Shown here piece by piece: positions 21,965 to 27,529 of a stretch of 27,529 nt of DNA; positions within the stretch are counted from its first letter, which is position 1, and every line of letters starts with the position of its first letter. Below the pieces are notes generated by a model. It had not been told where the DNA came from. It did no database searches and saw only the letters and a program-made list of their open reading frames with translations. Source of the DNA: a virus; IMG/VR virus record IMGVR_UViG_3300034061_004779, positions 1 to 27,529 of that record. One strand, given 5' to 3'. Made by a program: the position numbers and the translations under genes.

Positions 21965-24009
21965 CCGCTGGAAACGAAATCAGCGTCTCCGTTGTAAGCG
22001 CCCAGGCAGTCGATATAGCAGTTGCTGTCGCCGTCGGAGACACGTTGGCCGTAACCGACGGCCCGACGGTCGGCGTAGCCGTTGCCGGTGCGGCCGGCGA
22101 CGCGCTCACTCTGACAAACGGACCAACCGTCGAAGTCTCCGTGTCTGGAACTGCGCCAGTCGGCGACACGCTCACCGTAACGAACGGCTCGACGGCGTCG
22201 ATCAGCGTCACCAGCGTCGGCGACCGTGGGCCGAAGGGCGATACGGGGCCAGCGACGACGCTCACGGTCGGCACCGTCACTGGTGGCGCGACGGCTGCGG
22301 CAACGCTGACCGGGGCGGCACCGAATCAGACGTTGAACTTGGTGCTGCCGCAGGGCGCCACGGGCGCGACCGGCAAGAACATTGAGCTTCAAGCGTCGGC
22401 CACGCACCTGCAATGGCGAAACGTCGGCGACACGGCCTGGAATAACCTCGTTGCATTGACGGCGATCACGGGGCCGCAGGGCAGCGTGGGTGCGACCGGC
22501 GCGGCTGGCTCAAATGGCAGCAGCGTCGAACTCCAGACAACCTCGACCCACATTCAGTGGCGTCTGGTAGGCGGATCGACTTGGACGAATCTCGTTGCGC
22601 TGACGGCGATCACGGGGGCGCAGGGTAGCACTGGCGCAACGGGCAGCACGGGTCCAGCCGGGCCTGCAAACACGCTTACGATCGGCACGATCACCACAGG
22701 AGCGGCGGGGTCATCGGCCTCGGCGGCGATCGCCGGCACGGCACCGAACCAGACCCTATCGCTGACCATCCCTCGCGGCGACAAGGGACAGGACGGGGCT
22801 GATGTCGAGTTTCAGTCGTCGGCAACGCATCTCCAATGGCGATACGTCGGCGGCACGACCTGGACGAACCTTGTGGCGCTGTCGGCGATTACGGGGCCGC
22901 AGGGAACCACTGGTGCGGCAGGAGCCAACGGCAGCAGCGTTGAGTTGCAAGCAACCGCAACACACATTCAGTGGAGGCTCATCGGCGGCAGCACATGGAC
23001 TGACCTTGTGGCTCTGTCGGCAATCACTGGGCCGCAAGGCACGCCAGGCACAAACGGTACCAACGTCGAACTGCAAGCAACCGCAACGCATCTTCAGTGG
23101 CGCTATGTCGGCGGTTCGGCGTGGACCGATCTCGTCCCGCTCGCGAATATCACTGGTCCGCAAGGGTCCGCCGGCCAGCAGGGTGAGCCAGGCGCTATCC
23201 AGTGGTTGAATCCGCCAGCTAGTCCGTTGAGCTTGTCTGGCGTGGCCGGCGACGTAGCAAGAGACGCTGGCTACATCTATGTGTGCAACGGACCTGGAGA
23301 ATGGAAGCGAGCGGCCGTTTCAACGTGGGCTCCGGTTGACCCTTACTTCTCTAACGTGAAACTGCTCCTGCACTACGCCGGTTCATTCGCCGACTCGTCA
23401 TCAAGCGCACGGACGCCAGCCGTCAATGGGTCTGTGACCTTTGGCGGAAATGGACGTTTTGGCGGCCACGCGATCTTCAACAACAGCACTTACTGGAATG
23501 GCGCAACTAGGGCATATTTGCAATATGCGTATGACGCCGATTGGGACCTCGGAAACCAATTCACAATAGAGTTTTGGGTTTTTGGTCGCCCGGTTGAAGA
23601 AGACCCTTTTCGGCTGATTCTCGGAACGGCAGGGTGGGGCGCTTACATAACGCAACAGTCTGAGCAGGACTACGGGACTGACCAAAGGGTCGAGATCGTC
23701 AAGTTCAATTCCAGCGGAAACGTAGTAAGCCGCGCCGACTGCGGCCCGATAGCCGAGAATCAATGGAACTACTACGGCATTTCAAGCGTCGCGATAAAAT
23801 CCGGCACGCAACCGGGAGGGGCATTTACGCACGTAAACACGAACAACTTTGGATTAGTTTACGGCCTTGATGCGCTATCGTCTCCGCTCACTATCGGAGG
23901 GAACTCTGTCAATCGCGGTTATATCGGCAGTATGGACGAAGTGCGAATCACAAAGGGCGTGAACCGCGTTCCTGCCTTCGTTCCAGACGCACAGTTCCCT
24001 GACGCTTGA
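21961..24009 (+). CDS. tail fibre: collagen-like shaft with LamG-like lectin tip
   Basis: This 682-residue protein has four parts. Residues 1-87 contain repeated VGDTLxVTxGxTVxVxV segments. Residues 88-412 are collagen-like Gly-x-y blocks (GDRGPKGDTGP, GATGATG, GPQGTPG) separating five copies of a 31-residue unit (VELQATATHLQWRYVGGSAW type, starting near residues 141, 189, 282, 327 and 369) and two copies of a TLTxGTxTxGA...APNQTLxLxxP unit. Residues about 413-455 include a DAGYIYVCNGPGEWKRA hinge. Residues 460-675 are a concanavalin-like/LamG_3-type lectin domain (FTIEFWVFGRP, YIGSMDEVRITKGVNRV). Receptor binding at the fibre tip is likely. The lectin part is noticeably AT-richer than the shaft, suggesting separate acquisition. 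Confidence 0.88.
   Translation: MTAGNEISVSVVSAQAVDIAVAVAVGDTLAVTDGPTVGVAVAGAAGDALTLTNGPTVEVSVSGTAPVGDTLTVTNGSTASISVTSVGDRGPKGDTGPATTLTVGTVTGGATAAATLTGAAPNQTLNLVLPQGATGATGKNIELQASATHLQWRNVGDTAWNNLVALTAITGPQGSVGATGAAGSNGSSVELQTTSTHIQWRLVGGSTWTNLVALTAITGAQGSTGATGSTGPAGPANTLTIGTITTGAAGSSASAAIAGTAPNQTLSLTIPRGDKGQDGADVEFQSSATHLQWRYVGGTTWTNLVALSAITGPQGTTGAAGANGSSVELQATATHIQWRLIGGSTWTDLVALSAITGPQGTPGTNGTNVELQATATHLQWRYVGGSAWTDLVPLANITGPQGSAGQQGEPGAIQWLNPPASPLSLSGVAGDVARDAGYIYVCNGPGEWKRAAVSTWAPVDPYFSNVKLLLHYAGSFADSSSSARTPAVNGSVTFGGNGRFGGHAIFNNSTYWNGATRAYLQYAYDADWDLGNQFTIEFWVFGRPVEEDPFRLILGTAGWGAYITQQSEQDYGTDQRVEIVKFNSSGNVVSRADCGPIAENQWNYYGISSVAIKSGTQPGGAFTHVNTNNFGLVYGLDALSSPLTIGGNSVNRGYIGSMDEVRITKGVNRVPAFVPDAQFPDA
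22381..23160 (+). repeat. five shaft repeats of the tail fibre gene
   Basis: Five copies of a roughly 31-residue unit (pattern VELQxxxTHxQWRxVGGxxWTxLVALxAITGPQG) are interspersed with Gly-x-y blocks. The units are close in protein but differ at many third codon positions, so they are maintained without recent gene conversion of all copies. Such beta-plus-collagen shafts typically trimerise. Confidence 0.85.
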
Positions 24010-24070
24010 CGCCCTGCCCGCACGTTGACCCTCGCTCTACGCTGGCGCCGCCCGTGCTAGCAAAAACCTC

Positions 24071-24103
24071 GCCTTGACCAACAAGGCTACATAGCCACAA
24101 TAT
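24071..24103 (+). promoter_or_regulatory. promoter/operator-like overlap before the non-structural module
   Basis: The 98-nt gap after the fibre gene holds a hairpin GCCTTG-ACCAA-CAAGGC (24071-24087) overlapping a palindrome GGCTACATAGCC (24085-24096). TTGACC (24074-24079) and CACAAT (24096-24101) are 16 nt apart, a possible sigma70 promoter whose start point would fall at the ATG (24108), with no ribosome site visible. The element CTACA-N8-ATAT lies within it (24087-24103). On the minus strand the hairpin is followed by GAGGTTTTT, so it could also terminate antisense transcripts. Confidence 0.4.
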
Positions 24104-24107
24104 CCCC

Positions 24108-24395
24108 ATGCCGGAAGACCACCACTTCACGCTGGCCGGGGTCAAGTGGCTCCTTCGTTTCACTCGCCTCCGCGGCAACGCCGCCGGTTGGGCCTATCTA
24201 CCGGACTCCAAGAACCCAAAGCTCGAGCGGAAGATTCTCATCGACGAGAAGCTCTCGAACCGCCCCCGCCTCGAAACCATCGTCCACGAGTGCCTTCACG
24301 CTCTGTACCCAACAGTGAGCGAGGAGCATATCACCGAATCCGCCCGCGACCTTTCGAGGGTTCTTTGGACCCTTGGCTACAGGGAGAAAGAGTGA
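24108..24395 (+). CDS. small HExxH putative zinc metallopeptidase
   Basis: This 95-residue protein contains TIVHECLHAL (residues 57-66), a complete HExxH zincin motif (H60, E61, H64), followed by acidic residues E72, E73 and E77 in the helix SEEHITESARDLSRVLW that could supply the third zinc ligand. Upstream strands (LAGVKWLLRFTRLRG, RKILIDEKLS) resemble the minimal zincin core of small phage proteins. It starts at the first ATG after a 98-nt gap, lacks a clear ribosome site and could be translated from a leaderless mRNA. Substrate is unknown; no export signal, so it acts in the cytoplasm. It overlaps the next gene by 1 nt (TGATG). Confidence 0.68.
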   Translation: MPEDHHFTLAGVKWLLRFTRLRGNAAGWAYLPDSKNPKLERKILIDEKLSNRPRLETIVHECLHALYPTVSEEHITESARDLSRVLWTLGYREKE

Positions 24396-24664
24396 TGCCG
24401 AAACTCTCTGCCGTTGACTTCGTGCTCGAGCGGGCCGCCGTCGTGATGAACAACCCGCCCAAGCGGTCGTGGTTCTCGAAGCTGCCGCCGGAGGCGCAGC
24501 AGCGGCTCCGCGAGGTCAAGAAGGCATACACGGATGGAAAATTCGCGGGGGTGTCTTACGCGACACTCTGCCAGGCGATCACGGACCTGTTGAGGGAGCA
24601 CAAATGGCCCGTTCCAGGAAACAGAGACACGATCCTTCGTTGGCTTCGTTCGAGCGGCACTTAG
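24395..24664 (+). CDS. small protein, possible helix-turn-helix DNA binding
   Basis: This 89-residue protein starts at the ATG in TGATG. It reads AVDFVLERAAVVMNNPPKRSWFSKLPPEAQQRLREVKKAYTDGKF, then a helical VSYATLCQAITDLLREHKW and a final PVPGNRDTILRWLRSSGT. The pattern WFxKLPPExxxxLxxVKxxYxxGxxxxVSYxxLxxxIxxxL...TxxxWL resembles small DNA-binding proteins with a winged or tri-helical fold, as seen in many phages, but I cannot assign a family. The 3' 61 nt overlap the phosphoesterase gene. Regulation of late genes or DNA packaging are both conceivable. Confidence 0.55.
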   Translation: MPKLSAVDFVLERAAVVMNNPPKRSWFSKLPPEAQQRLREVKKAYTDGKFAGVSYATLCQAITDLLREHKWPVPGNRDTILRWLRSSGT

Positions 24665-25653
24665 ACGTTGCCCGCGACGCCAGCAACTCGCGGCTGCGGG
24701 ATGAACTGGCGAGCCTGAAGCGGAAGTACGACTCTGCGCTCAAGCAGCTTGACGCCGAAAAGGCGGCCGTTGCGAATTTGACGGCCCTCTCCGACGTCTC
24801 GCCGAAGAGGATCGCCCGCAGCCGCCCGCGCGGCAAGCGACCGGAGGCGACGGCGGTGCTAATTCTTTCGGACTGGCACGTTGAAGAGGAGGTGCGGCCC
24901 GAAACCTGCCGTAACCTGAATCACTTCACGCTCGCCATCGCCGACCGCCGAATCAAGCAACTGGTGCAGCGGGCGTCGATGCTCATTGAGCACGAAAAGC
25001 ACCTGACGGGGATTCGTCGGATCGTTGTGGCGGCGCTCGGCGATTTCATCACAGGCCATATCCACGACGACCTTGTGGAAGTGACCCAGTTGGCCCCGCT
25101 GGCCGCGACCCGCTGGGCCGGCGAGCGGCTGGGGGGCGTGATCGACGCCATGAGCGAGATCGCCCCGGTGCTCGTCGCGACGGCGAGCGGCAATCACGGC
25201 CGCAGCACGAAGCACCCGCGGATGGCGACTGAAAACGACCACTCGTTCGAGCAGCATCTCTATCTGACGATGGCGGGCCAGGAGAAGCGAAAGAACGTCG
25301 AATGGCAGGTGGGCGAGGGTTATCTCAACAACATCAACCTCGACGGTTTCATCGTGCGGGCGCACCACGGCCACGCCATCCGGTTCGGCGGGGGCGTGGG
25401 CGGGCTGACGATCCCCGCGAACAAGGCGATCAGCAATTGGAACCAGGCCCAGCGGGCCGACCTTGACATCTTTGGTCACTGGCACTGCTTCAGTTGGCTT
25501 CCGTATCGGTTCGTGGCGAACGGGTGCTTGATCGGCCACAACGCTTTCGCCGACCGCATCAAGGCTGAGTATCAGCCCCCAAGCCAGTCGCTCGTCATCA
25601 TCGACCACGACCACGGGCGGGTGACGAAGGTGCTCCCGATCTTCTTGAAATGA
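24604..25653 (+). CDS. calcineurin-like metallophosphoesterase
   Basis: This 349-residue protein has the metallophosphoesterase ligand set in order: SDWH (D90, H92), GDF (D147), GNHGR (N197, H198), HHGH (H254, H257) and GHWH (H292, H294). Residues 24-62 form a charged coiled coil before the catalytic domain. Start ATG 24604 has GGGAG about 6 nt upstream; longer forms would run back through the preceding gene in another frame. Phage enzymes of this class act as nucleases or phosphatases on nucleic acid or nucleotides; the substrate is not determined here. It sits with nucleotide metabolism genes, which fits a DNA-related role, and overlaps the next gene by 4 nt (ATGA). Confidence 0.85.
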   Translation: MARSRKQRHDPSLASFERHLDVARDASNSRLRDELASLKRKYDSALKQLDAEKAAVANLTALSDVSPKRIARSRPRGKRPEATAVLILSDWHVEEEVRPETCRNLNHFTLAIADRRIKQLVQRASMLIEHEKHLTGIRRIVVAALGDFITGHIHDDLVEVTQLAPLAATRWAGERLGGVIDAMSEIAPVLVATASGNHGRSTKHPRMATENDHSFEQHLYLTMAGQEKRKNVEWQVGEGYLNNINLDGFIVRAHHGHAIRFGGGVGGLTIPANKAISNWNQAQRADLDIFGHWHCFSWLPYRFVANGCLIGHNAFADRIKAEYQPPSQSLVIIDHDHGRVTKVLPIFLK

Positions 25654-25832
25654 CACCCGACGAAATCAACAAAGCCTGGGAGCTTGTGCGCCGCTACGGC
25701 CCGTCGAATTCGTGGACAGCCGCGAACGGGACGCTGGCGGCGGCCCTCGGCCGGGCGCTCAAGCAGATTGAGCGGCTCCAGTACCGGATCGCGATTATGG
25801 AGGAGCGCAGTACGCCCTATGAACGAGACTGA
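25650..25832 (+). CDS. small helical protein of unknown function
   Basis: This 60-residue protein begins in an ATGA overlap with the phosphoesterase and overlaps the deaminase by 14 nt. It reads TPDEINKAWELVRRYGPSNSWTAANGTLAAALGRALKQIERLQYRIAIMEERSTPYERD, here summarised as two helices joined by a short loop, the second amphipathic and Leu/Ile-rich, so oligomer formation is plausible. Context makes it a real gene; no family is recognised. Confidence 0.55.
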   Translation: MTPDEINKAWELVRRYGPSNSWTAANGTLAAALGRALKQIERLQYRIAIMEERSTPYERD

Positions 25833-26277
25833 CTATCTCCGCGAGGCTCTCCGCTACGCGAGGGCCGTTTCGCACGACACGAACACCCAGGTCGGCGCCG
25901 TCCTGGTCGCCGGCAAGCGGCTGGTCTACGGGGTCAACCGCGCCGCCTGCCGGATCGACGGCGCCAGCAAATACCAGATCACGGAGCACGCCGAACGGGC
26001 CGCGATCTACAAGGCGGCGGCCGTGGGAGTTGCCACTGCCGGCGCGACGATGTACGCCCCCTGGTTCGCCTGCACCGACTGCGCCAGGGGCATCATCCTG
26101 TCCGGCATCCGCGAGGTCGTCGGCCTGGTGAGCCTGCGGCAGGCCACGCCGCAGCGGTGGGTCGAGAACCTGGAGCTGGCCGACGAGATGCTCAGTCGCG
26201 GCGGGGTCAATACCCGATGGCTCAACGAGACGGTGGGCGTCACGATTCGCTTCGACGGGAGGGATTTCTCATGCTGA
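25819..26277 (+). CDS. dCMP/deoxycytidylate deaminase
   Basis: This 152-residue enzyme has both zinc motifs of the cytidine/deoxycytidylate deaminase superfamily: TEHAERAAI (H57, A58, E59, the catalytic Glu and first ligand) and APWFACTDCAR (P81, C85, C88). The N-terminal LRYARAVSHDTNTQVGAVLV is typical of dCMP-type deaminases. It would convert dCMP to dUMP, feeding thymidylate synthesis. The C-terminus is extended by about 30 residues past the usual core end, finishing TIRFDGRDFSC. The ATG at 25819 is chosen because earlier starts encode a shadow of the preceding gene. It overlaps the kinase gene by 7 nt, suggesting joint expression. Confidence 0.9.
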   Translation: MNETDYLREALRYARAVSHDTNTQVGAVLVAGKRLVYGVNRAACRIDGASKYQITEHAERAAIYKAAAVGVATAGATMYAPWFACTDCARGIILSGIREVVGLVSLRQATPQRWVENLELADEMLSRGGVNTRWLNETVGVTIRFDGRDFSC

Positions 26278-26837
26278 TTGGACTCTGCGGGGCAGCCGGC
26301 AGCGGCAAAGACACGGTGGCGTCGATCTTGCGGGAGACGTCTCAGTTCTACCGAGTGGCCTTCGCCGACCCGCTCTACGAGATGATTTCGGCCATGACGG
26401 GCCTCCTGCCCGAAGACTTGCAAGACCGCGAACTCAAGGAGGCTGAGATCGACTGGATCGGCCGATCGCCGCGGCAGCTCCTCCAGACCCTCGGAACTGA
26501 GTGGGGCCGGGGCATGGTCAGCGAGAACATCTGGATCGACATCGGGATGCGGCGGATCGACAGGCTCCTGGCCGACGGTCGCAACGTCGTCGTGACCGAC
26601 GTCCGGTTCGACAACGAGGCGGCGGCCATCAAGGCGGCCGGCGGCGAGGTCTGGCAGATCGTCCGCGGCGAGGGCTGCGTTCGCGGGGTGTCGATGCGGC
26701 ACGCCAGCGAGGCTGGGGTGGCTCCTACGCTCGTCGATCGGGTAGTCGGCAACTGGTCTACCCTTGAGAAACTGCGGCAGACCGTCGCGGCGAATGTCCT
26801 CTCTGGGGTGCCTCAAAAGGCTACAATAAACCAATAA
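26271..26837 (+). CDS. deoxynucleotide monophosphate kinase
   Basis: This 188-residue kinase has a P-loop GAAGSGKDT at residues 7-15 followed by VAFADPLYEMI (29-39), DWIGRSPRQLLQTLGTEWGRGM and VVVTDVRFDNE (107-117), the sequence layout of phage deoxynucleotide monophosphate kinases (T4 gene 1/T5 dnk type). It would phosphorylate dNMPs to dNDPs, including dTMP. The start ATG at 26271 has GGGAGGG nearby; the longer frame back to 26157 runs through the deaminase and is rejected. It pairs naturally with the upstream deaminase. The last codons overlap the CTACAAT element at 26821. Confidence 0.88.
   Translation: MLIGLCGAAGSGKDTVASILRETSQFYRVAFADPLYEMISAMTGLLPEDLQDRELKEAEIDWIGRSPRQLLQTLGTEWGRGMVSENIWIDIGMRRIDRLLADGRNVVVTDVRFDNEAAAIKAAGGEVWQIVRGEGCVRGVSMRHASEAGVAPTLVDRVVGNWSTLEKLRQTVAANVLSGVPQKATINQ
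26821..26837 (+). promoter_or_regulatory. CTACA-ATAW element, copy before the holin-like gene
   Basis: AAAAGGCTACAATAAACCAATAA covers the end of the kinase gene and contains TACAAT at 26822-26827, 27 nt before the ATG at 26855. Its first nine bases are the same as those of the copy at 21580. No clear -35 box is present. Confidence 0.3.
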
Positions 26838-26854
26838 GCCACGGATGGGCGCAG

Positions 26855-27178
26855 ATGACGGCAGACGAACTGAAGCAAGGCGTACTCGACTCAATGCTGC
26901 GTGTCGCCGAGCGTTTCGGCGTGCCGGTGGTATTGCTTGGCGTGCTGATATGGCTCGGCCGCGAGGCGGCGATTTCCCTGCACGGGACGCTTGTGAAGCC
27001 CGTGGTCGAGAGTCACGTTCAGTTCCTTGAGACGACGAGCGAGACACTCAAGGAAATCAGTTCAGTCCAGACCCAGCAGGCGGCGACTCTCGAGGAGTTG
27101 GCTCACGGGCAGCGGGAGCTGCGTGAGAAGGTCAAAACAGTCACGGTGCGGGCGGTCGAGGCTGCCCCGCAGAACTAG
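26855..27178 (+). CDS. holin-like membrane protein
   Basis: This 107-residue protein has a single membrane-spanning segment at about residues 21-37 (FGVPVVLLGVLIWLGREAA), after a short polar N-terminus, and then a long helical, charged region (VVESHVQFLETTSETLKEIS ... LEELAHGQRELREKVKTV) likely to form a coiled coil. Small size, one transmembrane helix and a location at the end of the tail module suggest a holin or a related lysis protein. No endolysin gene is in view to support that, so another membrane role is possible. A ribosome site near GGATGGGCGCAG is weak; the shorter alternative at 26845 is in another frame. Confidence 0.55.
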   Translation: MTADELKQGVLDSMLRVAERFGVPVVLLGVLIWLGREAAISLHGTLVKPVVESHVQFLETTSETLKEISSVQTQQAATLEELAHGQRELREKVKTVTVRAVEAAPQN

Positions 27179-27190
27179 CAGGAGCAGCTA

Positions 27191-27469
27191 ATGATTGCCA
27201 GCGTTTCGGTCGGTACGTCGAGCACCGCTGTCCTTCCGGCCAGCAGCGGGTTTCCCTACAAGTTCATTGCCATCGGCAACAACGGCGCGACGACGGCCTA
27301 CCTCAAGATGACGCCAGACGCCACGGCGGTCACGGCCACGAACGGCATCCCGCTGGCCGCCGGCGCGGTTCTCATCTGCGATCAAGACGCCCAGAAAGAG
27401 CTATTCGACGCTGGCGTGTCGGCGATCACCCAGAGCGGCACGACGACGCTCTCCGTGCAGGCTTACTAA
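27191..27469 (+). CDS. small beta-rich protein (paralogue group, copy D)
   Basis: This 92-residue protein has AGGAG 6 nt before its ATG. It is Ala/Thr/Gly-rich and beta-patterned: SVGTSSTAVLPASSGFPYKF, IAIGNNGATTAYLKMTP, NGIPLAAGAVLICDQD and TQSGTTTLSVQAY. The order resembles the last two thirds of the proteins at 8378, 8867 and 16568. Similar small proteins occur near phage lysis and tail genes as accessory virion components. A structural role is inferred; I cannot name a family. Confidence 0.6.
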   Translation: MIASVSVGTSSTAVLPASSGFPYKFIAIGNNGATTAYLKMTPDATAVTATNGIPLAAGAVLICDQDAQKELFDAGVSAITQSGTTTLSVQAY

Positions 27470-27483
27470 CACAGGAGACCGCC

Positions 27484-27529
27484 GTGTCGATCTACATCAC
27501 CTCACCGGCATCTGTCTCTGGCGGCGGCT
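27484..27529 (+). CDS. start of a further gene (partial)
   Basis: After a 14-nt gap containing CACAGGAGACC, a GTG at 27484 opens a frame that runs off the window (MSIYITSPASVSGGG). The ribosome site is at a good distance. The start of a virion or lysis-associated protein would fit, but 15 residues allow no assignment. Confidence 0.5.
   Translation, partial: MSIYITSPASVSGGG

Noticed and set aside
1-27529. tRNA genes, integrase, attachment sites or insertion sequences
   Set aside because: None was recognised by eye; no cloverleaf with a CCA-type end, no tyrosine or serine recombinase motifs and no transposase were seen.

Overview
The window reads as the structural half of a tailed double-stranded DNA phage or prophage with HK97-type head assembly and a siphovirus-type (long, non-contractile) tail. 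The DNA is GC-rich, every supported gene is on the + strand, and genes are packed with 1-4 nt stop/start overlaps. There is no integrase, repressor, attachment site, tRNA or replication gene here, so temperate versus lytic life cannot be decided. The host is not shown directly. From memory, several small proteins (the zinc-ribbon protein at 21226, the decoration-like protein after the capsid, the glycosyltransferase in the head operon) resemble proteins of Planctomycetota prophages and environmental phages; treat that host as a weak inference.

Layout. 1-6277: packaging and head (possible tail end of an upstream gene, P27-type small terminase, large terminase, portal, prohead protease with an extra C-terminal module, long leader with a candidate promoter and stem-loops, major capsid protein). 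6296-7734: decoration-like protein, GT-A-type glycosyltransferase, small connector-region protein. 7731-10842: neck (gp6-like adaptor, two related beta-rich proteins, head closure protein, gp10-like protein, tail terminator). 10882-11933: three tandem related genes in the tail tube position. 11947-12596: tail assembly chaperone with a lambda-like -1 frameshift site. 12601-16554: tape measure. 16568-18334: three tail tip or minor tail proteins. 18338-21226: a 962-residue cysteine-rich tail protein. 21226-24009: zinc-ribbon protein, Ig-like adaptor, and collagen-like fibre ending in a LamG-like lectin domain. 24108-26837: a non-structural module (small HExxH protein, small putative DNA-binding protein, calcineurin-like phosphoesterase, dCMP deaminase, deoxynucleotide monophosphate kinase). 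26855-27529: holin-like membrane protein, a small beta-rich protein and the start of one more gene.

Working together: the terminases package DNA through the portal into a capsid matured by the protease; the neck proteins join it to a tube whose length is set by the tape measure with the chaperones; two large repeat-rich proteins probably recognise the host surface; the deaminase and kinase adjust deoxynucleotide pools.

Points of most interest: a recurring CTACA-N7/8-ATAW element at transcription-unit boundaries, with two near-identical copies 150-173 nt before the capsid and tail tube genes; the triplicated tail tube candidates; a glycosyltransferase inside the head operon; the cysteine-rich fibre; and GC-type stem-loops presenting Shine-Dalgarno sequences in their loops. 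The longest gap between genes is 158 nt (4776-4933), so there is no gene-free stretch above 300 nt.
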